This document shows, piece after piece, positions 25,923 to 35,383 of a stretch of DNA of 64,000 bases. Under the pieces are notes generated by a model. That model made no database searches. It was not told where the DNA came from and was given only the letters and a program-made list of their open reading frames with translations. The translations under genes were made by a program, and so were the position numbers. The DNA comes from Kaistella soli (GTDB lineage Bacteria; Bacteroidota; Bacteroidia; Flavobacteriales; Weeksellaceae), in NCBI RefSeq assembly GCF_019038595.1, contig NZ_JAHOPF010000003.1, positions 466,192 to 530,191 on the forward strand. Direction: 5' to 3'. Every line of letters begins with the position of its first letter. Within the stretch, counting starts at the first letter, position 1.

Positions 25923-28838
25923 ATGAAGAAAATCCTCACTTCTTTAACCATTATAGGAGCGCTAACAATGATGAATGCACAGAAATTTGAAACGAAAAAA
26001 AATACCGACAAGGCAGGCTACACGTATGAAACGGTAGTGAATGACAAAAACGGCGTTAGAATTTATACTTTAAAAAACGGCTTAAAAGTTTATCTGGCGC
26101 AGAACTTTGATGCACCAAAAATCCAGACTTATATTCCGGTGAGAACAGGAAGCAATAATGATCCTTCGGACAACACTGGTTTGGCCCATTACCTCGAACA
26201 TATGATGTTCAAAGGAACTTCCAGACTGGCCTCTGCAGACTGGGCTAAGGAAAAACCTCTTTTAGATCAGATCTCCAACCTTTACGAGCAGCATAAAGCT
26301 GAACAGAATCCTGAAAAAAAGAAAGAGCTTTATAAAAAAATTGACGAAGTTTCCCAGGAAGCCAGCAAATATGCGATCGCGAATGAGTACGACAAAGCGA
26401 TTTCTTCCCTTGGCGCAACCGGAACAAATGCCCACACCTGGCTTGACGAAACGGTTTACAAAAATAATATCCCGAACAATGAGCTTGAAAAATGGCTGAA
26501 AGTTGAAAAAGAAAGGTTTTCAGAATTAGTCCTGAGATTATTTCACACGGAACTGGAGGCGGTTTACGAAGAATATAACCGTGCCCAGGATAACGATTCC
26601 CGTTTGGTGAATTATGAGCTGATGGATGCGCTTTTCCCGAAACATCCGAACGGTCAGCAAACGACGATCGGAAAGCCTGATCATCTCAAAAACCCTTCTA
26701 TGGTCGCTATTCATAAATATTTCGATACCTATTATGTTCCGAATAATTATGCAATGGTCTTGGTGGGAGATTTAGATTTTGATAAAACAATTAAGCTTGT
26801 TGATCAGTATTTCGGAGAATTCCAGTACAAAGAATTACCGATGAAGAAAATGGTTTCGGAAGAACCGATGACCAAAATCGTTGAAAGAACCGTAAAAAGC
26901 CCTTCCACAGAGCGTTTACAATTGGCGTGGAGAACAGATTCTTACGGAACTAAAGATGCAAGACTTGCTGAAATTGTTGCCAATCTTCTGACCAATTCCG
27001 GAGAAACCGGACTGATTGATCTTAATATCAACCAGAAACAGAAAGCTCTGAGAGCAATGGCTTACGATTCACCGTTCAAAACTTACGGTAATTTTTCAAT
27101 GGTGATTGTCCCAAAAAACGGACAAAGTTTGGATGACGCTAAAAAACTGTTGCTGGATCAGATCGAACTCGTGAAAAAAGGCGAATTTCAGGACTGGCTG
27201 ATTCCGGCGATCATCAATGATATGAAGATTCAGCAGATGAAAAGTCTGGAAACGGCAGACGGACTTGCGACAGCACTTTACGGAAGCTATATCAATAATC
27301 AGAACTGGGAGAATGAGCTGAACCAGGTCAATGAGTATGAAAAGATTACGAAAGAAGATGTGGTAAAATTTGCCAACGAATTTTTCAAAGACAATTATGT
27401 AGCCGTTAAAAAAGAGAAGGGCGTAAATGACAAACTCGTGCGTGTTGAAAATCCGGGAATTACTCCGATAAAACTTAACAAAGATGCGCAGTCACCGTTT
27501 CTGAAGGAGATTATAACTCAGAAATCTTCCGAAATCAAACCTGAATTTATTGATTATTCCAAAGCAATAAAAACCGATAAGATTGAAGGTAAAAAGGTGA
27601 GTTTTGTGAAAAACAAATACAATGATATTGCGCAGACTTATTTTATTTTCCCTTTCGGAAGCGATAACGACAGGGAATTGGGATTAGCTACTCAGGTTCT
27701 TCAGTATTTAGGAACCGATAAACTTTCTGCGGAAGCTTTAAAGAAAGAATTCTTCAAACTGGGGATTTCCAACGATTTCCGCACAGCGCCGGATCAGTTA
27801 ATCATTTCCCTGAGCGGTCTTGAAGAAAATATGCCGAAGGGAATTGAACTGATGAAAAACTGGCTGCAGCATGCAAAACCTGATCAGAAAGTTTACGAAG
27901 AAAACGTAAAAACCATTCTGGAAAGCCGTGAAGTTGCCAAAAAAGACAAGGCGAGAATTATGGCAGCACTTTCCAACTACGCGAAATTCGGGAAGGTTTC
28001 GAGATTTTCCGATGTAGTTTCGGAGCACAGATTGAAAGCGGTTAAATCTGAGGAAATGACCAATAAAATCAAAGACCTGCTTAATATGCCTTACGAAATC
28101 TTCTTTTACGGAAATGATTTCAATAACTTTAAAAAGTACGCGAAATCTTTTGTAGAAAAGGAAACTCTGAAAGCTCCTGCGAAAAAAATCTATCCTGAGC
28201 CGGCAACGGAAGGGAAGGTTTATTTCACAAACTATGATATGGTGCAGACAGAAATGAGCAAGGTTGGAAAAGGGCAAAACGTGAACCTGAAGAATTTCGG
28301 CAAAATAAATGTATTTAATGAATATTTCGGGCGCGGACTTTCATCTATCGTTTTCCAGGAAATTCGTGAAAGCAAGAGTTTGGCGTATTCTGCGTATGTT
28401 TCTTACGCGACCAACACCGAGCTGAATCATCCGGATTATGTGACGACTTATATCGGAACGCAGGCCAACAAACTTCCCCAGGCTGTCAATGCAATGGACG
28501 AACTGATGGCTAATCTGCCACAGGTTCCGGCACAGTTTGAAAACGCGAAAAATGCCGCTTTGAAACAGATTGCTTCAGGAAGAATTAACAGAACGAATAT
28601 CTTCTTTAATCAGTTAAATCTTAAAAAATTAGGAATTGATTATGATTTGAGAAAGGATATTTACGCTGAAATTGGAAAATTAACTTTGGCAGACGTAACC
28701 AATTTTTATAATGTTGAAGTGAAACCAATGAAGTACAACACCGCTATTATCGGGAAAAAAGAAAATCTTGATATGGCAGCGATCAATAAAATGGGAACTT
28801 TCCAGGAAGTGAGTCTTGAAGAGATCTTTGGATATTAA
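25923..28838 (+). CDS. M16 family zinc peptidase, exported
   Basis: The 971-residue protein has a signal peptide (residues 1-19, ending MMNAQ) and two M16 units. The first unit carries the inverted zinc motif HYLEHMMFKG (His89, Glu92, His93) and the downstream ELEAVYEEYNRAQDN with the third ligand. The second unit (about 500-971) lacks the motif, as is usual for the inactive half of pitrilysin-type enzymes, and has RGLSSIVFQEIRESKSLAYSAYV. It should act in the periplasm or at the surface on peptides. It follows aspA closely. The 971-residue length is standard for Bacteroidetes double-domain members. A strong terminator follows the stop by 22 bases. Confidence 0.93.
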   Translation: MKKILTSLTIIGALTMMNAQKFETKKNTDKAGYTYETVVNDKNGVRIYTLKNGLKVYLAQNFDAPKIQTYIPVRTGSNNDPSDNTGLAHYLEHMMFKGTSRLASADWAKEKPLLDQISNLYEQHKAEQNPEKKKELYKKIDEVSQEASKYAIANEYDKAISSLGATGTNAHTWLDETVYKNNIPNNELEKWLKVEKERFSELVLRLFHTELEAVYEEYNRAQDNDSRLVNYELMDALFPKHPNGQQTTIGKPDHLKNPSMVAIHKYFDTYYVPNNYAMVLVGDLDFDKTIKLVDQYFGEFQYKELPMKKMVSEEPMTKIVERTVKSPSTERLQLAWRTDSYGTKDARLAEIVANLLTNSGETGLIDLNINQKQKALRAMAYDSPFKTYGNFSMVIVPKNGQSLDDAKKLLLDQIELVKKGEFQDWLIPAIINDMKIQQMKSLETADGLATALYGSYINNQNWENELNQVNEYEKITKEDVVKFANEFFKDNYVAVKKEKGVNDKLVRVENPGITPIKLNKDAQSPFLKEIITQKSSEIKPEFIDYSKAIKTDKIEGKKVSFVKNKYNDIAQTYFIFPFGSDNDRELGLATQVLQYLGTDKLSAEALKKEFFKLGISNDFRTAPDQLIISLSGLEENMPKGIELMKNWLQHAKPDQKVYEENVKTILESREVAKKDKARIMAALSNYAKFGKVSRFSDVVSEHRLKAVKSEEMTNKIKDLLNMPYEIFFYGNDFNNFKKYAKSFVEKETLKAPAKKIYPEPATEGKVYFTNYDMVQTEMSKVGKGQNVNLKNFGKINVFNEYFGRGLSSIVFQEIRESKSLAYSAYVSYATNTELNHPDYVTTYIGTQANKLPQAVNAMDELMANLPQVPAQFENAKNAALKQIASGRINRTNIFFNQLNLKKLGIDYDLRKDIYAEIGKLTLADVTNFYNVEVKPMKYNTAIIGKKENLDMAAINKMGTFQEVSLEEIFGY

Positions 28839-28860
28839 TCCGTTTTAAATTATTAAATAA

Positions 28861-28890
28861 AAGGTGAAATTTCGGTTTCACCTTTTTTTG
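28861..28890 (+). terminator. Terminator of the M16 gene
   Basis: AAGGTGAAA (28861-28869) and TTTCACCTT (28876-28884) pair over 9 bp, followed by TTTTTG. Confidence 0.85.
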
Positions 28891-29026
28891 TGTCAATGTG
28901 AAATTTAGCTGATATCTGTTAATAGAGAAAAGGTGAATTAACGCTTACAATGCGTGCTGTAATTTCGGAAATTTGTACTGCAAAAACTAAAACAACCAAT
29001 TTTCCCCAAAGAAAATATCATTAACC

Positions 29027-29119
29027 ATGAAAACGCAAACTCCGGAAACAGTTCCGGAGTTTTTTACTTATAAATTTCACCATAAAAATATCACAACTGT
29101 ATTTAATTTTATTTCTTAA
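29027..29119 (+). CDS. Possible 30-codon small reading frame overlapping a hairpin
   Basis: The frame begins MKTQTPETVPEFFTYKF and ends at TAA. Codons 4-12 coincide with a perfect terminator hairpin (29038-29066), so a transcript starting upstream would usually end inside it. It may be a small protein, an attenuated leader, or chance; nothing in it is recognisable. The rest of the 338-base gap (28839-29176) holds two terminators and no other gene that I can see. Confidence 0.25.
   Translation: MKTQTPETVPEFFTYKFHHKNITTVFNFIS
29038..29066 (+). terminator. Second hairpin terminator in the M16-MepB gap
   Basis: AACTCCGGAA (29038-29047) and TTCCGGAGTT (29052-29061) pair perfectly over 10 bp around ACAG and are followed by TTTTACTT. 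About 150 bases separate it from the M16 terminator, enough for a small RNA, but no promoter with both elements is evident. Confidence 0.7.
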
Positions 29120-29176
29120 AATTTCCCCTAACTGGCCATTTGATTATATTTACAGAAACAAGTAACCATAAATTAT

Positions 29177-29692
29177 ATGCGGATGAATACGGAGTTATTG
29201 CGGATGAAGAAATTCCTTTCTGAAGAAGTCAACGTGGAAATTTCAAAGGTAACTGAAGATTCTGAAGCCCGCGATTATTACGGCTGTGATTTTGAAGCGG
29301 AAAGATTAAATTTCAAGTTCAGAAAGGCTAAAATAACCCCTAAAAAGAATGGAATGTTTGTTACCTATTGGAAACGGAATTCCCAGAACATCACTGAGCC
29401 TTTTCATGAAAAAGATGAATTTGATTTTTTTCTGATTGCTGCTGAAGAAAATGAAAAATACGGTTTCTTTTTATTCCCGAAAGAAGTTCTTGTCTCTCAG
29501 AATATTCTGACAACCGAAGTAAAAGAAGGCAAGAGAGGCTTCAGGGTTTATCCGGGTTGGACAAAAACAGGAAATAAACAGGCAGAAAAAACTCAGATTT
29601 GGCAGCAGAAATTCTTCTGCGACTTTACAGCTCTTAATTTGAAAAGTATGGAAAAACTTAAATCCATACGCAATTTAAAGTTTGATTATTAA
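29177..29692 (+). CDS. MepB-like protein
   Basis: This is a 171-residue cytoplasmic protein matching the MepB family from memory: SEARDYYGCDFEAERLNFKF, KITPKKNGMFVTYWKRN, and FFLFPKEVLVSQNIL followed by KGRFRVYPGW-type KRGFRVYPGW. MepB was named from the Staphylococcus mepRAB locus, next to a MATE efflux pump, but its activity is not established; the fold is a small alpha-beta domain. There is no efflux gene beside it here. The start MRMNTELLRM was kept because no downstream start fits the family better. It converges on the S46 peptidase gene with a bidirectional terminator between. Confidence 0.85.
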   Translation: MRMNTELLRMKKFLSEEVNVEISKVTEDSEARDYYGCDFEAERLNFKFRKAKITPKKNGMFVTYWKRNSQNITEPFHEKDEFDFFLIAAEENEKYGFFLFPKEVLVSQNILTTEVKEGKRGFRVYPGWTKTGNKQAEKTQIWQQKFFCDFTALNLKSMEKLKSIRNLKFDY

Positions 29693-29742
29693 TTTATTGA
29701 GCTTTGTGATGCAATTGTCTTATAATAATTTTCACTAAATCT

Positions 29743-29776
29743 CTAAAAAAAGAACGCGCCAAAGGCGCGTTCTTAC
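29743..29776. terminator. Bidirectional terminator between the MepB and S46 genes
   Basis: AAGAACGCGCC (29750-29760) and GGCGCGTTCTT (29764-29774) form an 11-bp stem around AAA. A seven-A run precedes it, which reads as T on the minus strand. Confidence 0.88.
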
Positions 29777-29793
29777 TTGTTTTTTATTCAATA

Positions 29794-31935
29794 TTACTTT
29801 ACAATTTTCATTTCATTGATCAGCCATTTTGCGTTTGCATATTTGTCGATCACGAAAAGGATGTATTTGGTATCCACCATAATATTCCGGCTGAAACGCG
29901 GGTCATAATTAATGTCACTCATCGTTCCTTCCCACTGTCTGTCGAAATTAAGACCAATCAAGTTTCCGTTCGCATCCAAAGCCGGACTTCCGGAGTTTCC
30001 ACCGGTAGTGTGGTTGGTTGCGGTGAAGTTTACAGGAACGTCCCCCGTTTTGTCTTTATAAATCCCGTAATCTTTGGTATTGTAAAGCTGGATGAGTTTT
30101 TTCGGTACGTCAAATTCATAGTCACCAGGAACATATTTCTCCATGATTCCGGCAACGTGAGTCTGATAACCGTAAGAAACCGCATCTCTAGGACTGGAAC
30201 CTTTCACCTGCCCGTAAGTTACGCGAAGCGTAGAGTTGGCATCCGGGAAGAATTTACGGTCTTTATCCGTTTCCATCTGCTGCGCCATAAATTTCTTCTG
30301 CAATACGTCAATCTGATCCTGCAGCGAAGTTACTTTGCCGTCAGTTGTGCTCATGTAAGTTTCTCTCAAAGAACTGAAAAGTTTCATCAACGGATCGCTT
30401 TTAAGATTCTGAATTAATGCTTTGCGGTCTGCAAACACTTTGTTGATATCCGAATATGTTGTGGCACCGTTGAAAGAACCGCGTCCTGTGATCACAGAAT
30501 TTTTTGAAAGGTCTTCTATGGTTTTCAGGTTTTGGCTTTCGTTTTTGTACTGCTCAAAACCGGCGGGCAAAAATTCTTTCGGTGTTTTGTTTACATACAG
30601 AGCCAATAATTTTGCAGTTACTTTCGCATCCAGTTCAGCATCGTAATCTCCGTAAATGCCGGAAAGCCTTGCTTTAAAGTTTTCAGCTGTTCTGTCGTCC
30701 ATTTTCCCTGATTCTGCCGCCTGAACAAAATTATAGAAATTGTTAGCCAAGGTGAAAGTCTCCGCATTTCTTACGGTTTCAGAGTAATACGCTCTGTTTA
30801 AAGCATATGGCGACTGCTCAGTGTAAAGCCGGTTCAGTTCATCAATTGTAGGCTTAATCTGAGCGTTTTTTGAAATCAGGGTTTGCTCATATTTTTTCTT
30901 TTTCCCTACCGCGTCCGATTTTTTCAAACCTTCCACTTCACCGATCCATTTTTTCCAGTAATTGGCTACAGAAGCGTATTTGGAGGCATATTTAATTCTC
31001 GTTGCTGCATCAGCACGCATTTTTTCATCTAAAGTTTTCAGCGCCACTTCGCGAACCGAAATCATTGCCGGATCGGTTTCGTTCATTACTTTTTCTACAG
31101 CTACTGCCGGTAAATATTCAGTAGTTCTTCCCGGAAAACCGAATACGAAAGTAAAATCGTTTTCCTGTTTGTCTTTAATGGAAATTGGCAGGAAATGTTT
31201 TGGCTTGTAAGGGATATTGTCTTTGGAATATTCCGCAGGCTTATTGTCTTTACCCGCATAAATTCGGAACATCGAAAAGTCTCCTGTATGACGCGGCCAA
31301 ACCCAGTTGTCGGTATCAGATCCGAATTTTCCGATACTTTGAGGCGGTGCACCTACCAGACGGATATCTTTGTAGGTTTCGATGATATACGCGTAATATT
31401 TGTTGCCGTAGTACATCGGTTTAATAACCACTTTCTGCCATGATTCCAGTTTGAAGCCGGCTTTTACAGTTTCTAAATTTTTATTGATTAAATCCTGCGC
31501 TGCTTTGGCGTCCAGATTCTGCGTACCCGCTAAAACTTCTCCTGTAACTTCTTTAATGTCGGCGATAAAATCAACAGTAACTCCAGGATTTGGAAGTTCA
31601 CCGTTCATATCTTTTGCCCAAAAACCGTCACTCAGATAATCATGCTCTACGGAAGAATGTTTCTGAATCTGTCCGTAGCCACAGTGGTGATTGGTTAAAA
31701 GCAAGCCTTGAGGCGAAATGATTTCTGCGGTACAGCCGCCGTTAAACTGTACGACAGCATCTTTAATACTTGGTTTTGAGGGATCGAAAATCTGTTTTGC
31801 AGAAATCTTCATTCCCAAATCTTTCATTTCCTTTTCATTGAGTTCTGTGGGAATCCACATTCCGCCGTATTGCTGCGCGAAAGCCATCACAGCCGGAAAA
31901 AGTATTGCCGAAAGCAATATGTTTTTTCTTTTCAT
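29794..31935 (-). CDS. S46 family dipeptidyl-peptidase, DPP11-like (Asp/Glu specific)
   Basis: S46 enzymes are periplasmic serine exopeptidases of Bacteroidetes that release dipeptides from oligopeptide N-termini. I place the start at MKRKNILLSAILF (31935), which gives a normal signal peptide ending AFAQQ; an ATG 36 codons upstream gives an unnatural N-terminus. The 713 residues contain the catalytic His region LLLTNHHCGYGQI (His83-His84), VGAPPQSIGKFGSDTDNWVWPRHTGDFSMFR and the Ser region TTGGNSGSPALD. The residue pattern LNFDRQWEG carries Arg where DPP7 proteins have Gly (FDGNWE). By recall of the P. gingivalis enzymes this predicts preference for Asp or Glu at P1. It would feed acidic dipeptides, and thus aspartate (compare aspA), into the cell; that link is inference. 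Confidence 0.9.
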   Translation of the reverse strand: MKRKNILLSAILFPAVMAFAQQYGGMWIPTELNEKEMKDLGMKISAKQIFDPSKPSIKDAVVQFNGGCTAEIISPQGLLLTNHHCGYGQIQKHSSVEHDYLSDGFWAKDMNGELPNPGVTVDFIADIKEVTGEVLAGTQNLDAKAAQDLINKNLETVKAGFKLESWQKVVIKPMYYGNKYYAYIIETYKDIRLVGAPPQSIGKFGSDTDNWVWPRHTGDFSMFRIYAGKDNKPAEYSKDNIPYKPKHFLPISIKDKQENDFTFVFGFPGRTTEYLPAVAVEKVMNETDPAMISVREVALKTLDEKMRADAATRIKYASKYASVANYWKKWIGEVEGLKKSDAVGKKKKYEQTLISKNAQIKPTIDELNRLYTEQSPYALNRAYYSETVRNAETFTLANNFYNFVQAAESGKMDDRTAENFKARLSGIYGDYDAELDAKVTAKLLALYVNKTPKEFLPAGFEQYKNESQNLKTIEDLSKNSVITGRGSFNGATTYSDINKVFADRKALIQNLKSDPLMKLFSSLRETYMSTTDGKVTSLQDQIDVLQKKFMAQQMETDKDRKFFPDANSTLRVTYGQVKGSSPRDAVSYGYQTHVAGIMEKYVPGDYEFDVPKKLIQLYNTKDYGIYKDKTGDVPVNFTATNHTTGGNSGSPALDANGNLIGLNFDRQWEGTMSDINYDPRFSRNIMVDTKYILFVIDKYANAKWLINEMKIVK

Positions 31936-32115
31936 TTTTAAAATTTGCCCTAAAATTAAGGAAAATTTACGAATCTGAAGCCTGATGCACGCCGAGAAAG
32001 CCGGCCCACGCTTTTTTATTTGCGGAATGTGCAAAATCAGCACGCCTGTATTATTAAACCATCTTAAGTGTAGCTTTATAAATCAATTTAGAAATCTGTA
32101 AAAGGAAACCGATTT

Positions 32116-34107
32116 TCAGGATTTCGAGAAATTCATATTCTGAATCCTCACCGCATTCAGAATGGCGAGAAGAGCAACACCGACGTCAGCGAAAACGGCT
32201 TCCCACATCGTGGCCAAACCTCCGGCTCCCAGAATCAGCACCACAGCTTTCACACCGATGGCAAGCATGATATTCTGCCACACAATCTTTTTTGTTTCTT
32301 TTCCAATCCGGATTGCCATTGGGATTTTTGAAGGTCTGTCGTCCTGAATCACTACATCGGCAGTTTCAATTGTCGCGTCGCTTCCAAGACCTCCCATTGC
32401 AATGCCTACATCGCTCAAGGCGACTACGGGAGCGTCGTTTACCCCATCTCCGACGAAGGCAACACTTTCATTTCTGGATTTAATTTCTTTAATTTTATTC
32501 ACTTTGTCTTCAGGAAGAAGATCTCCGAAAGCATCTGTAATTCCTAAATTCGCAGCGACTTCCGCAACTACCGAAGATTTGTCGCCGCTTAACATCGTGG
32601 TTTTAATTCCTAATTTTTTCAACGCCGCAACCGTTTCCGCAGCGTCTTCTTTGATCTGATCCGAAATGGTTAAATAGCCCGCAAATTTACCGTCATATGC
32701 CATTGCAATTAACGTGTCGGAAACATCCATATGATTGATCTGATGGGGGATATTATACTTTTCTAGAAATTTAATGTTTCCGGCAAGAAAATCTTTTCCG
32801 TTGACCGTTGCTTTCAAGCCGTGACCTGCAATTTCCTCAGTGTTTTCAAGTTTGATATCATGATTAATATCGCCTGCAAATTGATGAACAGCAGTTGCGA
32901 TCGGATGAGTAGATTTGCTTTCGAGAATATTCAGGTACTGAAGTATTTCGTCCTGACTGAAGTCTTTTTCAATGACAACTTTCTGCACTTTAAAGACTCC
33001 CTCGGTCATGGTTCCTGTTTTATCCATCACCAGATTCTGAATATTCGCCAAAATATCCAGGAAGTTGCTTCCTTTAAATAAAATTCCGTTTTTACTTCCT
33101 GCGCCGATTCCGCCAAAATATCCAAGCGGAATAGAAATCACCAAAGCACAAGGACATGAAATTACCAGAAATACCAAAGCGCGGTAAAGCCAGTCTCTGA
33201 ACTCATAATTCTGAACAAAAAAGTAGGGCAGTACGCAAATGCCGATAGCAAGAAAGACGACTATAGGCGTATATATTTTTGCAAATTTCCTGATGAAAAG
33301 TTCGGTCTGGGCTTTTTGGGAAGCAGCATTCTGAACCATTTCAAGGATTTTCGAAAGTTTCGAATCCTGGTAAAGTGTATTGATTTTTACAAGGGAAACT
33401 GTGTTCAGATTGATCATTCCAGCCAATACGTTATCACCCTGTTTTTTTGTGTCGGGTTTGCTTTCACCGGTCAGAGCCGCTGTATTGAACGAAGCGGCTT
33501 CAGACAACAGTTCGCCATCCAGCGCCAGTTTCTCGCCGGGTTTCAGCTGAATAACCTGTCCTATCTGTGCATCTTCGGCTTTCATGGTCTTCGGTACATT
33601 GTTCTCCAGTATTGTAATCTCGTCAGGACGCTGATCGAGAAGTGTTTTAATATTCATTTGAGCTTTCTGAACAGCCATCGTCTGAAAAACTTCACCAATT
33701 GAATAAAACAGCATTACTGCAACACCTTCGGGATATTCGCCGATAGAAAACGCTCCTACAGTGGCGATGGTCATTAATAGAAACTCAGAGAAAAAATCGC
33801 CGTTTTTTATGCTTAAGAAAGCTTCTTTCATCACCGGGAAACCTACCGGAATGTATGCAACAAGATACAGCGCGAAACGGGCTCCGTCTGTGAACCAGTG
33901 AGGTTTCAGCAAGTTGTCTAAAGCAATTCCTGCCAGAAGAACCGCAAAAGAGATCAGTGCGGGGAGGAAAAGCTGAAATGCAGGCCGGTCATCATGTTCA
34001 TGTGAGTGTCCATGGTCGTGACCGTCATTTTCATGATGTTGATGAGATATTTTATCAGGGGAAGTTTTAGCTGGTTTTGGGTCATTGCTGCAGCATTCTT
34101 TCGACAT
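32116..34107 (-). CDS. Heavy-metal (Zn/Cd/Co-type) P1B ATPase with His-rich N-terminus
   Basis: This 663-residue efflux ATPase starts at MSKECCSNDPKPAK (34107); the TATATTTG box at 34129-34136 excludes the longer frame. The N-terminus has a Cys-Cys pair and a histidine-rich stretch (SHQHHENDGHDHGHSHEHDD) instead of a folded HMA domain. The core has the TGES loop (ALTGESKPD), the membrane SCPCALVIS motif (C318, C320), the phosphorylation site DKTGTMTEG (D362), HP-type KSTHPIATAV and the hinge VGDGVNDAPVVALSDVG. CPC with a His-rich tail fits Zn, Cd or Co export (ZntA/CadA class). Regulation by a metal sensor is not visible nearby. Confidence 0.93.
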   Translation of the reverse strand: MSKECCSNDPKPAKTSPDKISHQHHENDGHDHGHSHEHDDRPAFQLFLPALISFAVLLAGIALDNLLKPHWFTDGARFALYLVAYIPVGFPVMKEAFLSIKNGDFFSEFLLMTIATVGAFSIGEYPEGVAVMLFYSIGEVFQTMAVQKAQMNIKTLLDQRPDEITILENNVPKTMKAEDAQIGQVIQLKPGEKLALDGELLSEAASFNTAALTGESKPDTKKQGDNVLAGMINLNTVSLVKINTLYQDSKLSKILEMVQNAASQKAQTELFIRKFAKIYTPIVVFLAIGICVLPYFFVQNYEFRDWLYRALVFLVISCPCALVISIPLGYFGGIGAGSKNGILFKGSNFLDILANIQNLVMDKTGTMTEGVFKVQKVVIEKDFSQDEILQYLNILESKSTHPIATAVHQFAGDINHDIKLENTEEIAGHGLKATVNGKDFLAGNIKFLEKYNIPHQINHMDVSDTLIAMAYDGKFAGYLTISDQIKEDAAETVAALKKLGIKTTMLSGDKSSVVAEVAANLGITDAFGDLLPEDKVNKIKEIKSRNESVAFVGDGVNDAPVVALSDVGIAMGGLGSDATIETADVVIQDDRPSKIPMAIRIGKETKKIVWQNIMLAIGVKAVVLILGAGGLATMWEAVFADVGVALLAILNAVRIQNMNFSKS

Positions 34108-34128
34108 GTTTTTTAGAATTTTTCTTCT

Positions 34129-34136
34129 CAAATATA
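34129..34136 (-). promoter_or_regulatory. -7 box (TATATTTG) of the metal ATPase gene
   Basis: The minus strand reads TATATTTG about 21 bases before the ATG at 34107. A TTG lies 14 bases further upstream, which is short of the usual spacing. It fixes the ATPase start. Confidence 0.5.
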
Positions 34137-34195
34137 CAAATTCGGAACCACAAATTCCTGTGGCATCACTTTTGAAGTTCAGAAGAAAAATTATC

Positions 34196-34603
34196 ATGGA
34201 AAACCTTTATGAACAGATACTCTGGCTTTTTATTCTCGCGGTGCCGGTTGCGTGTATTGCGTGGACTGTTACCCATGAAGAAATTTTCAGAGAACCGAGG
34301 GAATACTGTGTTAAAAAATCCCAGGAATGCAGGGAACTTTATAAAAGGAAGTTTTTTTATCTCTTTACCTGTGAGTACTGTTTCAGCCATTATATAACAG
34401 CCATTATTCTAATTATTACTAAATACAGGCTGCTTTTTGATGACTGGCGGGGTTACCTGATTTCTTTTTTCGCGCTGGTATTTGTCGCGAATGTATATAT
34501 GAGTTTGTTTGCCTTTCTACGGCAAAGTATCAAGGTCGAAAAGATTGAAGCCAAGCTGAAGGACAATGAACTGCAGGAAGTGAAGAAAGAAGGCGGAGCA
34601 TAA
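34196..34603 (+). CDS. Small membrane protein with CxxC motif, unknown function
   Basis: The 135-residue protein (start MENLYEQILWLF; the frame extends further upstream into the divergent promoter, which I discounted) has about three membrane helices: residues 5-25, 62-80 and 86-108. A CEYC motif (Cys59, Cys62) stands at the membrane edge, with two more cysteines in YCVKKSQEC (38 and 45). These could form a metal site or disulfides. The C-terminus is charged. The gene is divergent from the metal ATPase, 88 bases from its start, and directly abuts the next gene. I do not recognise the family. Confidence 0.65.
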   Translation: MENLYEQILWLFILAVPVACIAWTVTHEEIFREPREYCVKKSQECRELYKRKFFYLFTCEYCFSHYITAIILIITKYRLLFDDWRGYLISFFALVFVANVYMSLFAFLRQSIKVEKIEAKLKDNELQEVKKEGGA

Positions 34604-34642
34604 ATGACAATATTAACTTACATTATTAAAAAACAAAATATT

Positions 34643-35110
34643 ATGGAAGACAGCAGATTACAGAAATACCGCTACGAAGACTATACAGTCGTTACCAATT
34701 TTGAGACCTATCAGGATATCACTGATTATGCGGCCGCCCACAACGGAGAATTAATAGAAGTAGGTTTCACGGACGGATCTGATAACCCGATGCCCAATAC
34801 CACCGGAAATCTTATCGCAGAAAAGAAGCCATTCAGAGTAGGCCTTGATCCCGAGTATAAAGTGTATTATTCTTCTGATGAAGGCTTTCAGGAAATGGCA
34901 GAAAATATTCTAGAAGAGATGAAAGAAAAGGAGAATGATATCGCTCCCGAGGACTGGATTTCTGACCAGAATATTGCGACCGGAGACCGTATTATCATCG
35001 TAAAAGACGGTGAGGTGAATACCGTGACCACGAGAGAAAGGATTAAGTTTCTGATGCGTGGAAACCTATATGAGCTGGCCGTGAAGGTTCCTGAGGTTTT
35101 GGAGGATTAA
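34643..35110 (+). CDS. Hypothetical cytoplasmic protein
   Basis: This is a protein of about 155 residues beginning MEDSRLQKYRYEDYTVVTNF. An in-frame ATG at 34604, adjoining the previous stop codon, is the alternative start, but its 13 extra residues (MTILTYIIKK) look unlike a protein beginning. The sequence is acidic, alpha-beta in character and without signal or membrane segments. FRVGLDPEYKVYYSSDEGFQEMAENILEEM and a beta segment DRIIIVKDGEVNTVT stand out. The close spacing suggests cotranscription with the small membrane protein before it. I do not recognise the family and no function is proposed. Confidence 0.6.
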   Translation: MEDSRLQKYRYEDYTVVTNFETYQDITDYAAAHNGELIEVGFTDGSDNPMPNTTGNLIAEKKPFRVGLDPEYKVYYSSDEGFQEMAENILEEMKEKENDIAPEDWISDQNIATGDRIIIVKDGEVNTVTTRERIKFLMRGNLYELAVKVPEVLED

Positions 35111-35383
35111 TTTTGATCTTGTTCTGAAAACGATTTTCGCTGGTCCGCGATTTTTGAGTTGTGATCTGTCGTTTTTTTTCCGGCAGGTTTAAAATCGTTG
35201 CCGATATCCGTAATTCAGATTGAATATTTTTATTCAAAAAGGGACTGTTTGCTGTAATTCAGCAACATTTATTTTAGTTTTAACAGATTTGTCTGACTTA
35301 TTTAGCATAAAATTAAATATATTTGATGATTAATGCAGAAGCGTGAAAACCTGTAGAAGCTAAACCCTGAAAATGCTGTTATT

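Noticed and set aside
27798..28277. Leftward 159-codon open frame
   Set aside because: It is antisense to the second half of the M16 protease gene.
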